A stretch of 64,000 nucleotides of DNA from Allomuricauda sp. (GCF_028280385.1 NZ_JANQLX010000017.1:248001-312000); one strand, 5' to 3'. Counted from the stretch's first letter, positions 25,308 to 35,353 are shown. The notes: a model not told the origin generated them from the sequence alone. A program made the numbers and translations.

Positions 25308-27470
25308 TTATAAGTTATCCAGCTGATTGCTTTTCCCATCAGAACTGATGGTCCAAAAGAACCCTACAAAAAAGAACCGGTCCGCGGCCGGTGTAATCGC
25401 CCTGCGTTCAAAAACACCATCAACTCCAGCAGTGTTTGCATATTGGTAGTTATTGATATTCTTAAAGCCAAGTACATTGTTTACGGAGAAATACAGGATT
25501 TTCTGTTGGTCTATCAAATAAGCCCAATTAAAACTTAAATTATTGAAGGACCTGGTTTTTTCAGCCATAAATACTGCCGTGTTCGGGTTATCATAAGGAC
25601 GGCCAGAACCATACGAATACGACATACCCACCTGGGAGCGCAACTTGGTCACAAAATACTTGGTCACCACGGAAAGGTTGTGTTTGGGAGCAAAATTGGG
25701 TGTTGCACGGGCGGAGAAGTTGCGATAGTCCCTTTCGGTGTACAAATAGGAATAGGAAACCCAATAATCCAATTGACCAATGCTCTTGTTATCTCTCCAG
25801 AATACATCCAAACCGGTAGCATAGCCACTGCCTGTATTACTAAAATTTGAATTGAATTGGGGCATCTCCGTATCGTACTTGATCAGGTTGTCATAATCCT
25901 TGTAGTACGCCTCCGCCCTAAAGGTTTTGCCGTCTCCAACATATTGGTAGTTCAAAATATAATGGGAGGTTTTCTCCGATCCAAGCGACGGAGCAAATTT
26001 TACCACCTCGGTCAAAGGATTTTGATAGAAATCGCCATAGGCCAGTGAAAACTGTCCTTTGTCCCCTGGCTTGTAGGCCAATGAGACCCGAGGCATTATT
26101 TCAAAGGAATCCAAGAGCGAACTATGTTCCACCCTTGTTCCCAATTTCATGGCAAATTGATTGCTCAGAAAAATATCCGCCTCAGCAAAACCGGCCCATA
26201 ACCTATCTGAAAAATCATTTTGAAAACTTCCATCGGTAGGACTTGTGAATGTTTCATCATAATCCACGGTGAAGAACTCAGAACCCAGATTGAGATTAAA
26301 TCTGCTACTAAAGATTTTTCTAGCCTTAAACTTAAGATGTGTAGCTGTCTCTTTGGCATCCACGGTGTTTTCTTGGACCCCGATTGCATTGGTATCCCAA
26401 GAAACCGCACCTCCCGTATGAATGCTCCAGTCATTGTCAAAATAATATTTATAGGAGGAGTTGAAATACAGGTTATTATTGGTAAGTCCAAAACGGACGT
26501 AGTCCTCAAAATTTATATCCTCCTGGGCAATATCCAACTCCGCATGGTTGAACCCGGCATAAAGCTTGAACATACTTTTATCCCTTCTGCTTCTGAAAAC
26601 AGCTTCTCCAGCAATGGATTCATACGGACTATTCCACTCCACCCCCTGGTCGGAAGGAATCAATGCCTCATAAGGTGCCAAATTGATGTAAGAGGTGTTG
26701 ATACTCAAGGATTCGTCGCCCCAAATTTTGGTATGCCCCAGGCCTCCACCCACAGACATCATGGAAATATCCGTCTTATCCTGATCGGGAACATCCGTGG
26801 TATTCAATAAAAGTATGCTGGACAAAGCTTGACCATATTCTGCGGAATATCCTCCCGTACTAAAGGTAATCCCTTTGAAAAGAAAGGGAGAGAACCTCCC
26901 ACGCGTAGGTATATTGTTGGCAGTGGCATTAAAGGGTTGAAAAACGCGAAGTCCATCGATGAAAACCTGGGTCTCCCCAGCTTCTCCACCTCTAACAAAT
27001 AAACGTCCGTCCTCGTTTACCGTTGTAGTTCCAGGCAAGGTCTGTAGGGCAGCCACAAAATCGCCCGCGGCACCAGCGGTGGTAACAATGTCCAATGGCT
27101 TTAACACTGAGACTTTTGAATTGTCACCGGCTTCAAAGGTGCCAGCGGTCAAAGTAACCCCGGTAAGGGTATTAATGGATTCTTGTAGTTGGATCTTAAG
27201 ATTTGAAAAATAGGTGACATCCCCTACTTCATAATGGGGTTCATAGGACAAAATGGAAATGACCAGGGTTTGGGTGCCTGACTCCGTTGTCTCAAAGCTA
27301 AAACTACCATCTTCCGCAGTGGAGGCCCCATCATAAGTCCCTTCCAAATATACATTGGCCCCGGATATGGGAACATTCTTGTTGGTAGTGACCACACCGG
27401 AAACGGTGGTTTGGCCAAACATTAGACTAAAGTTGAGTAAAGTGATGATAAAAAGAAGTTGGTTTCTCAT
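25308..27470 (-). CDS. TonB-dependent receptor (stand-alone)
   Basis: 720 residues, with a signal peptide ending SLMFGQ. A carboxypeptidase-like domain (about 20-100, TVSGVVTTNKNVPISGANVYLEG) leads into the plug (about 115-225, VTTAGAAGDFVAALQTLPGTT, LFVRGGEAGETQVFIDGL) and the barrel. The protein ends in SDGKSNQLDNL rather than the usual aromatic residue, which is unusual for a barrel end. No DUF4249 or SusD gene is next to it. The ligand is unknown; iron or small organic complexes are possible. It is divergent from the kinase-cyclase gene at 27651. Confidence 0.94.
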   Translation of the reverse strand: MRNQLLFIITLLNFSLMFGQTTVSGVVTTNKNVPISGANVYLEGTYDGASTAEDGSFSFETTESGTQTLVISILSYEPHYEVGDVTYFSNLKIQLQESINTLTGVTLTAGTFEAGDNSKVSVLKPLDIVTTAGAAGDFVAALQTLPGTTTVNEDGRLFVRGGEAGETQVFIDGLRVFQPFNATANNIPTRGRFSPFLFKGITFSTGGYSAEYGQALSSILLLNTTDVPDQDKTDISMMSVGGGLGHTKIWGDESLSINTSYINLAPYEALIPSDQGVEWNSPYESIAGEAVFRSRRDKSMFKLYAGFNHAELDIAQEDINFEDYVRFGLTNNNLYFNSSYKYYFDNDWSIHTGGAVSWDTNAIGVQENTVDAKETATHLKFKARKIFSSRFNLNLGSEFFTVDYDETFTSPTDGSFQNDFSDRLWAGFAEADIFLSNQFAMKLGTRVEHSSLLDSFEIMPRVSLAYKPGDKGQFSLAYGDFYQNPLTEVVKFAPSLGSEKTSHYILNYQYVGDGKTFRAEAYYKDYDNLIKYDTEMPQFNSNFSNTGSGYATGLDVFWRDNKSIGQLDYWVSYSYLYTERDYRNFSARATPNFAPKHNLSVVTKYFVTKLRSQVGMSYSYGSGRPYDNPNTAVFMAEKTRSFNNLSFNWAYLIDQQKILYFSVNNVLGFKNINNYQYANTAGVDGVFERRAITPAADRFFFVGFFWTISSDGKSNQLDNL

Positions 27471-27650
27471 GACTGTTCGCTATTTGATGGCCCAAAATTC
27501 CACACAAGGATATTATTGTACCAATCCGGGATACCCAATTGTGGTTTTTTGATGACGAATTGAGTTTTGCAACCAATTCCCTCGGAAAAGTGGTAGGAAC
27601 CGAGCTTACTGGATTTTGACCTTAAGCCGATTAACATTACATTTAAGTAA

Positions 27651-30600
27651 TTGTATATCAACCTTCAAACCAATACCATCAAAAAAACAACTGTCATAGT
27701 GTTGCTCATGTTCTTGCCCTTGTTCGTACTTCAAGGTCAGGAATCCCTCATTGACAGTCTTCAAAATGCCTTTCCAAAAGCTACCGATGATACCGTTCGC
27801 ATCCAGATATTAAAAAACATTGCCTGGGAATACCTGAACAACCGAGGAAATCCTGAACAAGCCAAAAGACATATAGACAGTTTTCACGGTATCAGTGAAC
27901 ATGCAAATCTTGAATGGGGCAAATCCCTGGCCAACTACCAATATGCCGTATTGGAAAGACAACAAGGCAACTATAACAAGGCCTTGGGGCATATTCAGCA
28001 CTACTTGGATTTTAATGAAAACAGAAACCAACCCTTCCAATTGGCCAACGGGCTGTATCAAAAAGCATTGATTCTGGACGACGTAGGGGATTTTGATCAA
28101 AGTCTTGAAATTTACTATGACATCCTTAAGATCTATGAAGATGTAGGGGATAGCTTTGGGAAAGCATCAACACTAAATGCCATTGGCGAAGTGTTGAAGA
28201 AAACAGGGAAACGGGAAAAAGCCATGGAAACCTACACCAGGGCCTTGGTGATTTTTACTGAGTTGGACGATAAAACGGAAATCGCCAATTGCCTGTACAA
28301 TATTGGCGATACCCATATGCTTTCCAAGGAGTACGACATGGCACTCGGCCATTTTCAACGGGCCCTGGAACTGGACCAAGAAACCAACAGTGAATGGGGA
28401 ATGGCCTATGATTATGCCGCCTTGGGCAAAGTTTACGCCTATCAAAAAAACTATGCCAAAGCGCTAGAAGTACACCGAAAGGCGCTGGAGCTGAGAAGAA
28501 AACTGGGCCTGAGACGGGAGTTGGCCATGAGCCATTCAGAAATCGGTGCCCTACATTTGGAAACCGGAAGGTATGGACCGGCGCTTGAAAATATAAATAC
28601 CGCCATTGCGATTGCCAAAGAAATAGGAGCGCCATCAGAGCTTCAAAAAAACTATGAGCTCCTTTCCAGATTGTATGGGAAAACAGGAAATTATCAAAAA
28701 GCTCTGGACTTTAAAAATCAATCGGTGGGCCTAAAAGACAGTCTGTACAATGAGGCAAAGTCCAAACAAATAGAGGAACTCCAAGTTCGATTTGACACCC
28801 AACAAAAGCAGGATGCCATAACCGCCCTACAAAAAGATGCGGAAATCAATGCACTGCGACTGGAGAAGCAGACCACCCTGCGTAACCTTATCATTGGGAT
28901 ATCCGTGGCCATTGTACTTTTTCTATTGTTTGCCTTTAACCGATATAGGCATGCCCAGCGGGTGAAGCGCGCAGATGAAGAAAAACAAAGGGCCATTTTA
29001 GAAGAACGGAAACGAACAGAAATTGAAAAACAAAGAGTTTCCGATCTCCAAAAGATTGATGAGCTCAAAGATGAGTTTTTGGCCAACACATCCCATGAAC
29101 TTCGCACACCGTTGGTGGGTATCATTGGACTAACGGAATCTTTAAAAGATGGTATTGCAGGAGAGCTGCCCCCAAAGGCCATGGAGAATTTGGACATGAT
29201 CGTCAACAGTGGTAGAAGATTGTCGCACTTGGTCAACGATATCCTTGACTTTTCCAAATTGAAGAACAAGGACTTGGTACTGGCCAAAAGACCTGTGGAC
29301 GTGCATGCCGTGGCCAACATCGTCATGCAACTTTCCCAACCCCTATTGGAAGATAAAAAGTTGAAATTGATCAATTCCATTCCCAAGGAAGTCCCCTTGG
29401 TGGAAGCGGATGAAAACAGATTGCAGCAAATCATGCACAATCTTATAGGTAATGCCATCAAGTTTACGCCAAAAGGTTATATCACCTTATTGGCCGAAAC
29501 CAAAAAGGATATGCTTTCCATTATAGTTTCAGATACAGGTATTGGCATTCCAGAGGAAAAATTGGAAACTATTTTCAATTCCTTTGAACAGGGAGACGGT
29601 TCCATGCAACGTGAATATGGCGGCACCGGCTTGGGACTATCGGTGACCAAGCAATTGGTTGAACTTCATGGAGGAACCATACATGCGACCTCGGAAGCCG
29701 GAAAAGGGTCCATCTTTTCATTTACCCTGCCACTCAGCTCGGAAAAAAGAAAGAAATCCAAGGTAAAGTTGGACACCACCATGGATTTCGTCCAAAAGTT
29801 GAACATCCATTCCCACCGGGAAACAACATCCGAAGTGGAAAATTTGGATGGTCATACAGAAAACATACATATACTAATTGTGGATGATGAACCCGTAAAC
29901 AGACGGGTTCTTGAAAATCACCTGACCGTGGCGGGCTATAAAGTAGTGGAAGTAAGCTCGGGAAAAGAGGCTCTTCAAATGCTTAAATCGGACATCAATT
30001 TTAGCCTGGTTTTATTGGATGTAATGATGCCTGGGCTATCTGGATACGAAGTATGCAAAAAAATAAGAAAGGAAACACCTGCCAGTGAGTTGCCCATAAT
30101 CCTGCTCACCGCCAAAAACAGAATCACGGAACTGGTTGCGGGATTTGATGCCGGTGCCAACGATTATTTGACCAAGCCATTCTCCAAAAATGAATTGCTC
30201 AGTCGCATCAAGACCCATGTAAACCTAAATACCATCCATAGGGCCACTTCAAAGTTTGTTCCAATGGAATTTGTACAGTCCGTTGGAAAAGATTCCATTA
30301 CCGATGTACGATTGGGGGACCATATTGAGAAAAATGTGACCGTCCTGTTCAGTGATATTCGCGATTACACCACCCTGGCCGAAGGAATGACCCCAGAACA
30401 GAACTTTAAGTTTGTCAACGCCTATGTGGGCCGAATGGGTCCGATCATCAAAGAAAATGAGGGTTTTGTGAACCAGTATTTGGGGGATGGCATAATGGCC
30501 CTGTTTCCACATACTGCAGAAAGCGCCTTGGACGCTGCCATTGAGATGCAGCGAACACTTGCTCTATATAACAAAAGACGGGTGGAACAAAAAGGGTATC

Positions 30601-31106
30601 AACCTCTTACCGTAGGTATGGGGCTGCACTCTGGTCCATTGATAATGGGAATTATTGGCGATACCAAGCGAAACGATCCAGCCGTAATAGCGGACACCGT
30701 GAACAGTGCAGCCCGGGTAGAGGGTGTAACCAAACATTATGGGGCACACATCATCATCAGTGAGAGTTGTTTGAACAGCATGGAAGATTCCAGCGGTTTC
30801 AACTTCAGATATTTGGGAAAAGTGAGGGTAAAGGGAAAACAAAAAGCCATGGGAATCTATGAATGTATTGATGGTGATTCCGTGGAGAGTATATCCCTAA
30901 AGCTCGAAACCAAATCGGATTATGACCAGGGTGTCCAGTTCTTTTTCAACCAACAATTTGAAGAAGCCAGCCAACTTTTTGAAAGTATTTTGGAGAAAAA
31001 CCCTAGCGATACCGTGGTAAATTATTTTCAAAAGAAAGCCAGTATCTATGCTATTTCAGGTCCTCCAGGCAACTGGGAATCTGTTACTGTAATGCACGAA
31101 AAATAA
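27651..31106 (+). CDS. TPR-histidine kinase-receiver-class III nucleotide cyclase hybrid
   Basis: 1151 residues. After a signal-like N-terminus come TPR repeats (about 40-370, e.g. ALGHFQRALELDQE), a coiled region, one membrane helix (about 413-432), and a HisKA domain with His near 481 (NTSHELRTPLVG). The ATPase domain (590-705) has EQGDGSMQREYGGTGLGLSV; the receiver (740-860) has IVDDEPVNRR, Asp near 789 in LLDVMMPG and Lys in DYLTKPFS. A class III cyclase (about 890-1075) keeps both metal Asp motifs (LFSDIRDYT, YLGDGIMALF) and ADTVNSAARVE. The Lys that usually selects ATP is Gln (FVNQYLGD). No ATG precedes the signal segment; TTG at 27651, just after an in-frame stop, is the best start. 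It may turn a periplasmic cue into a cyclic nucleotide. Confidence 0.93.
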   Translation: MYINLQTNTIKKTTVIVLLMFLPLFVLQGQESLIDSLQNAFPKATDDTVRIQILKNIAWEYLNNRGNPEQAKRHIDSFHGISEHANLEWGKSLANYQYAVLERQQGNYNKALGHIQHYLDFNENRNQPFQLANGLYQKALILDDVGDFDQSLEIYYDILKIYEDVGDSFGKASTLNAIGEVLKKTGKREKAMETYTRALVIFTELDDKTEIANCLYNIGDTHMLSKEYDMALGHFQRALELDQETNSEWGMAYDYAALGKVYAYQKNYAKALEVHRKALELRRKLGLRRELAMSHSEIGALHLETGRYGPALENINTAIAIAKEIGAPSELQKNYELLSRLYGKTGNYQKALDFKNQSVGLKDSLYNEAKSKQIEELQVRFDTQQKQDAITALQKDAEINALRLEKQTTLRNLIIGISVAIVLFLLFAFNRYRHAQRVKRADEEKQRAILEERKRTEIEKQRVSDLQKIDELKDEFLANTSHELRTPLVGIIGLTESLKDGIAGELPPKAMENLDMIVNSGRRLSHLVNDILDFSKLKNKDLVLAKRPVDVHAVANIVMQLSQPLLEDKKLKLINSIPKEVPLVEADENRLQQIMHNLIGNAIKFTPKGYITLLAETKKDMLSIIVSDTGIGIPEEKLETIFNSFEQGDGSMQREYGGTGLGLSVTKQLVELHGGTIHATSEAGKGSIFSFTLPLSSEKRKKSKVKLDTTMDFVQKLNIHSHRETTSEVENLDGHTENIHILIVDDEPVNRRVLENHLTVAGYKVVEVSSGKEALQMLKSDINFSLVLLDVMMPGLSGYEVCKKIRKETPASELPIILLTAKNRITELVAGFDAGANDYLTKPFSKNELLSRIKTHVNLNTIHRATSKFVPMEFVQSVGKDSITDVRLGDHIEKNVTVLFSDIRDYTTLAEGMTPEQNFKFVNAYVGRMGPIIKENEGFVNQYLGDGIMALFPHTAESALDAAIEMQRTLALYNKRRVEQKGYQPLTVGMGLHSGPLIMGIIGDTKRNDPAVIADTVNSAARVEGVTKHYGAHIIISESCLNSMEDSSGFNFRYLGKVRVKGKQKAMGIYECIDGDSVESISLKLETKSDYDQGVQFFFNQQFEEASQLFESILEKNPSDTVVNYFQKKASIYAISGPPGNWESVTVMHEK

Positions 31107-31115
31107 TACTACACC

Positions 31116-31135
31116 AGCCAGATAAATTTCTGGCT
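31116..31135. terminator. Short hairpin between convergent genes
   Basis: AGCCAGA (31116-31122) pairs with TCTGGCT (31129-31135) around a six-base loop, overlapping the stop of the PFOR gene. There is no good T-run on either strand, so it is a weak bidirectional terminator candidate. Confidence 0.4.
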
Positions 31136-34100
31136 AATCAAAATTGATTATGTAATCCTCCAAGGTTGGAATGGCAGACTGTTGCAATTCCATTTGTTGG
31201 AGGCAGGCATATTTCTCAAATACCCTTTGCTGGGCGTTAAGCAAAAAGGAGTTGTATGCGGTAGGGTCTTTTTCAAATACCTTGTCAAATCGCTTTTCCA
31301 TTCTGTAGTATTCCTCAATGGGCATATTGGGTGCCGATGAATCCAGTTGCATGGGGTTCATCCCTTTGCTCATTCTATTTGGATCATTTCTGTATAACAA
31401 CCATTGCCCAGAAGCCACAGCGGCCTTATGGTACTGCGATGGTCTTTTCATGTCAATTCCATGCGAAGGGCTATGGCAATAAGCAATGATCAAAGATGGA
31501 CCGTTGTGCTGTTCGGCTTCCTTGAATGCTTTAAGGGTTTGCTCTTGATCGGCCCCAATGGCCACGGAAGCCACATAGACATTGGAATACCCCATGGCCA
31601 AAAGACCGAGGTCTTTTTTCTGCTTTTGTTTTCCCCTAGCCGCAAACTTGGCTTGTGCCGCAAAAGGGGTGGCTTTGGACATTTGCCCTCCTGTGTTGGA
31701 ATAGACTTCGTTGTCCAGCACCAAAATATTTACATTTTTCCCTGATGCCAGCACATGGTCCAAACCACCATATCCTATGTCATAAGCCCAACCATCACCA
31801 CCAACGATCCAGACACTTTTATCCAGTAAATGCTCTAAAAGAGGGATTAGTTTTTGAGCTTCCCGAGAATCCATTTGTTGAAGTTGTTGTGCTAAGACGT
31901 CCAATCTCGTTCTTTGTTCAAAAATCTCGGCATCGGTCTGTTGAGGGGCGTTCAAAATGGCATCCACCAAAGTTTTATCCAACACATCGACAAGTTTCAA
32001 CAATAAATTTTCCGCTTGCAATTTTTTATGGTCTAATGACAATCGGAAGCCAAGGCCAAACTCGGCATTGTCCTCGAAGAGGGAATTGCTCCAGGCCGGT
32101 CCCCTACCCGCTTGGTTCTTGGACCAAGGTGTGGTGGGCAATGCACCTCCAAAAATGGAACTGGCCCCAGTTGCGTTTGCCACCAACATGCGGTCTCCAT
32201 ATAGTTGTGACAATAGTTTCAGATAGGGTGCCTCCCCACAACCTTCATCCCCCATGGCATATTTGAAAAGCGGTTCTTGAAGTTGTTGCTGTACTATTTT
32301 GGAAGTATCAAGCTTGGTGCGGTCGAATTCTGGTACGGTTGCGAGAAAATCCCAGTTTTCCTTTTCCAGTTTACGTCGCTCCGTTGAGTCTTGAAACGTC
32401 AACGCTTTAACCGGACATGCATCTACACAATTATTGCAAGAGGTACATTGTTCAGGATTTACTTGGACGGTATATTGCAATAAATCAAAACCTTCAATAG
32501 GCTCCAAAAAAGAAACAGATTTAAAGCCGTCCGGTGCTTCATGGACCATGTCTTCAGGAAAGGCCTTGGTTCTTAAAGCTCCCTGTGGACAGGCCATGCT
32601 ACAGGCTCCACATTGGGTGCAAAGCTCCTTATCCCAAATGGGCAAACCTCCTGAGTTATCCCTTGTATTGTAGCTGGATGTCCCAGTTTCAAAGGTTCCA
32701 TCCAAGGGTAGCATCCCAACAGGAATTGTATCGCCATTCCCTTTTAGTAAACGACCCAACAGTGAACGTTCAAACTCGCTATCACCTTTACTTTCATACG
32801 TGTTGGATTCACAAATGTCGTTCACCCGGACAGGTATAATATGACCTTGCAATTCTTTTGAAAACAAATTTCTGGGAAGATATCCGGTCAGGGAAAAGAA
32901 ACAGGCATAAATGGCAGATAGTTCATGACCATTGACATGAAATTTATCTGGCAACCCTTCTAAATCCACCAAAAACAAGGATACATTTTTTTCCTTGACC
33001 CTGTATTTTAAATCAGCAGGTAACTTTGCCAAGAGTTGTGTCTCCGAAAGCTTGGTGTTTAGCAATAAGGTCCCCGATTCAGATAGTCTGTTCGTAATCA
33101 ATTCACTATTGAGGAATTTAATATGGTCACACACTACTAAGTCAGCCTTATTAATCAAGTAAGGTGCTTCTATTTTACGTTGGGATATGCGCATATGGGC
33201 CACTCCCAGGGCATCTGATTTTTTATAATCGCATTCAAGATAACCTTGTACAAACTGATTGGTATTGTTCCCCAAAAACTTTAAACTGTCATCAAAATTG
33301 GTAGCGGTATGTGCTGTTTTGGTATGATAAAACAGGGCTTGGAAGTGGTCGTTTTCCAAAAGGAAGTCGGATTCATATTCCAGGTGGGTAAAAGTGACAT
33401 CATCCAAAATGCCAAGGGTAAAGTTATGCTTAGGGTTATTGTTTCTGAGATTTTGAACCACAGCTTTGACCATACCCGGCGTAAATTCCTTGGAAGACAA
33501 TCCATACCGACCGCCAACCACTTTGGGCATGTTTTTAAATTTTACATGATAATTCAGCGCAAGGGATTGGACCACGTCCATATACAATGGCTCCCCCGTG
33601 GCACCTGGTTCTTTGGTGCGGTCCAAAACCGCAATGGCCTTACAGCTTTTTGGGAGGGCTTGTATGAGGTGTTCGGTACTAAAAGGTCTAAATAATCGAA
33701 CTTTTATCAGTCCTATTTTCTCTCCTTGGGCATTCAAGTGGGCCACGGTCTGATCAATAGTTTCCGAGGCGGAAGCCATGGCCACGATTACCTGTTCAGC
33801 CTTTGGGTGTCCCACATAATCGAACAATCGGTACTGTCTGCCGGTAAGTTTGGCAAACCGGTCCATCTGTTCTTGGACAATATCAGGGCAGGCATCATAT
33901 ATTGTATTTACTGCCTCCCTACCTTGAAAGAACACGTCTGGTCCTTGTGAAGTTCCCCGAATTACAGGGGTGTTCGGGTTCAACGCCCTTTTGTTATGGG
34001 CATCAACATATCTTTTTGGGATCATGGCACCAATGACCTTATCGGTTACCTTGTGGATTTTTGAGGTTTCATGAGAGGTTCGAAATCCGTCAAAAAAATG

Positions 34101-34607
34101 CACAAAGGGAATTCTCGACACTAAGGTTGCCGCTTGGGATATCAACGCAAAATCCATGGCCTCTTGCACTGATCCGGCCCCCAAAAACGCGTAGCCCGTA
34201 TTTCTCACGGCCATGATATCACTATGGTCGCCAAAAACTGACAAAGCATGGGTGGCCACTGAACGGGTGCCAACATGAATCACATTGGGAGTAAGTTCCC
34301 CCGCTATTTTGAACATATTGGGCATCATCAGCAAAAGCCCTTGGGAAGCGGTAAAAGTGGTGGCAAGGCTTCCCGTTTGAAGCGCTCCGTGAAGCGCACC
34401 CGCCACTCCTCCTTCTCCTTGCATTTCAAATACGGAAGGAACATCACCAAAAATATTTTCTTGTCCATCCGCACTCCAGGCCTCAACCAATTCTGACATT
34501 TCCGATGAAGGTGTAATGGGATAGATGGCGCAGACTTCGTTGGTACGGTAAGCCACATGGGCTACTGCCTGACAACCGTTAAGGGTGATGTATTGCTGAT
34601 CGTTCAT
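31134..34607 (-). CDS. nifJ: Pyruvate:ferredoxin (flavodoxin) oxidoreductase
   Basis: 1157 residues, the size of single-chain PFOR. It oxidises pyruvate and CoA to acetyl-CoA and CO2, passing electrons to ferredoxin or flavodoxin. In order: the pyrimidine-binding domain (YPITPSSEMSELVEAW), the transketolase-C-like domain, the linker, two [4Fe-4S] motifs (CTQCGACSMACPQGA and CTSCNNCVDACPVKA, the ferredoxin insert), and the thiamine-diphosphate domain (GGDGWAYDIGYGGLDHVLAS, NTGGQMSKATPF). The enzyme is oxygen-sensitive, so nearby redox-protection genes fit. The ATG at 34607 is preferred to a TTG three codons upstream. It follows OsmC on the same strand after a hairpin. Confidence 0.97.
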   Translation of the reverse strand: MNDQQYITLNGCQAVAHVAYRTNEVCAIYPITPSSEMSELVEAWSADGQENIFGDVPSVFEMQGEGGVAGALHGALQTGSLATTFTASQGLLLMMPNMFKIAGELTPNVIHVGTRSVATHALSVFGDHSDIMAVRNTGYAFLGAGSVQEAMDFALISQAATLVSRIPFVHFFDGFRTSHETSKIHKVTDKVIGAMIPKRYVDAHNKRALNPNTPVIRGTSQGPDVFFQGREAVNTIYDACPDIVQEQMDRFAKLTGRQYRLFDYVGHPKAEQVIVAMASASETIDQTVAHLNAQGEKIGLIKVRLFRPFSTEHLIQALPKSCKAIAVLDRTKEPGATGEPLYMDVVQSLALNYHVKFKNMPKVVGGRYGLSSKEFTPGMVKAVVQNLRNNNPKHNFTLGILDDVTFTHLEYESDFLLENDHFQALFYHTKTAHTATNFDDSLKFLGNNTNQFVQGYLECDYKKSDALGVAHMRISQRKIEAPYLINKADLVVCDHIKFLNSELITNRLSESGTLLLNTKLSETQLLAKLPADLKYRVKEKNVSLFLVDLEGLPDKFHVNGHELSAIYACFFSLTGYLPRNLFSKELQGHIIPVRVNDICESNTYESKGDSEFERSLLGRLLKGNGDTIPVGMLPLDGTFETGTSSYNTRDNSGGLPIWDKELCTQCGACSMACPQGALRTKAFPEDMVHEAPDGFKSVSFLEPIEGFDLLQYTVQVNPEQCTSCNNCVDACPVKALTFQDSTERRKLEKENWDFLATVPEFDRTKLDTSKIVQQQLQEPLFKYAMGDEGCGEAPYLKLLSQLYGDRMLVANATGASSIFGGALPTTPWSKNQAGRGPAWSNSLFEDNAEFGLGFRLSLDHKKLQAENLLLKLVDVLDKTLVDAILNAPQQTDAEIFEQRTRLDVLAQQLQQMDSREAQKLIPLLEHLLDKSVWIVGGDGWAYDIGYGGLDHVLASGKNVNILVLDNEVYSNTGGQMSKATPFAAQAKFAARGKQKQKKDLGLLAMGYSNVYVASVAIGADQEQTLKAFKEAEQHNGPSLIIAYCHSPSHGIDMKRPSQYHKAAVASGQWLLYRNDPNRMSKGMNPMQLDSSAPNMPIEEYYRMEKRFDKVFEKDPTAYNSFLLNAQQRVFEKYACLQQMELQQSAIPTLEDYIINFD

Positions 34608-34644
34608 GATGTACAAGGTGAATTGTAATCAGTTAAGGAAAGTG

Positions 34645-34671
34645 AACAAGCCGCTTTTAAAGCGGCTTGTT
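34645..34671 (-). terminator. Hairpin between OsmC and PFOR genes
   Basis: AACAAGCCGCTTT (34645-34657) and AAAGCGGCTTGTT (34659-34671) are exact reverse complements. The loop is formed by the central T/A bases. The U-tract on the minus strand is poor, so it may be a partial terminator or a processing or stabilising hairpin that lets some transcripts reach the PFOR gene. Confidence 0.65.
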
Positions 34672-34679
34672 TCAAAATC

Positions 34680-35234
34680 TTACTTTTCAAACTCGATGTT
34701 AACCGGAGTTGGGTTGGTAAGCATGTCGAATACAGGGGAGAACTGGGACAAGGCTCTCAATTGCTCTTCAGAAGCATCAGATTTCACCTTGAACTTTACA
34801 GTAATTCCATTGAATCCTTTTCTTACCTCAGGATCCAGTCCCAAGAAACCATGTAGGTCACATCCCCCTTTTAGGGAAGACTCCATACCTTCAATCTCAA
34901 TTCCTTGTGCAGCGGCATGGTATACCATGGCACCGGTTAGGCAAGATCCCAAAGCATGTAGCACGGTTTCGGCAGGGTTTGGTGCCTTGTCTTGGCCCAA
35001 AAGTACTTCAACGTGGTCGGCTTCCATGGTAAAGGACTCCTTGCTTCGCTCGCTGTGCTCGGCTCCAACACCGTAATACTCTTTGATGCTGGTGACACAG
35101 TGTCCACCTTCAATCCAATTGTTTTTGGCCCTAAACTCGAATTTGGCCAATTCTGGGTTTTCCTGTACGGCATTGATAGTGTCTACCAATTGATCTACGT
35201 TAACTCCGTTTTTAATGTTTGCTGTTGTAATCAT
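34680..35234 (-). CDS. OsmC-family protein lacking the second cysteine
   Basis: 184 residues of the OsmC fold (VTSIKEYYGVGAEHSERSKE, LGQDKAPNPAETVLHALGSC, MVYHAAAQGIEIEGME). The first reactive cysteine is present in LHALGSCLTG. The position of the second, usually in a CPV motif, is Ser here (LSQFSPVFDML), so the classic two-cysteine hydroperoxidase cycle is not possible without another partner thiol; Cys in GGCDLHGF is one candidate. The gene has a sigma-54 promoter and three upstream activator-like sites, and the sigma-54 activator gene lies directly upstream. This marks it as the likely main target of that regulator. Confidence 0.92.
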   Translation of the reverse strand: MITTANIKNGVNVDQLVDTINAVQENPELAKFEFRAKNNWIEGGHCVTSIKEYYGVGAEHSERSKESFTMEADHVEVLLGQDKAPNPAETVLHALGSCLTGAMVYHAAAQGIEIEGMESSLKGGCDLHGFLGLDPEVRKGFNGITVKFKVKSDASEEQLRALSQFSPVFDMLTNPTPVNIEFEK

Positions 35235-35278
35235 TTTTTTAGTTTTTAGATTAATTATTTCGCATTTGCCATAGAAGA

Positions 35279-35294
35279 TGCATTTGGCGTGCCA
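35279..35294 (-). promoter_or_regulatory. Sigma-54 (-24/-12) promoter of the OsmC gene
   Basis: On the minus strand the sequence reads TGGCACGCCAAATGCA. The consensus is TGGCACG-N4-TTGCA; only one base of the -12 box differs, and the GG and GC doublets are exactly ten bases apart. The expected start site is near 35268, leaving a leader of about 34 bases before the ATG at 35234. Confidence 0.85.
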
Positions 35295-35353
35295 AAAAAT
35301 ATAAAAAACTGATTACCAGATATTTAAGTTAATTTTTAGATAGATGAGAAACA

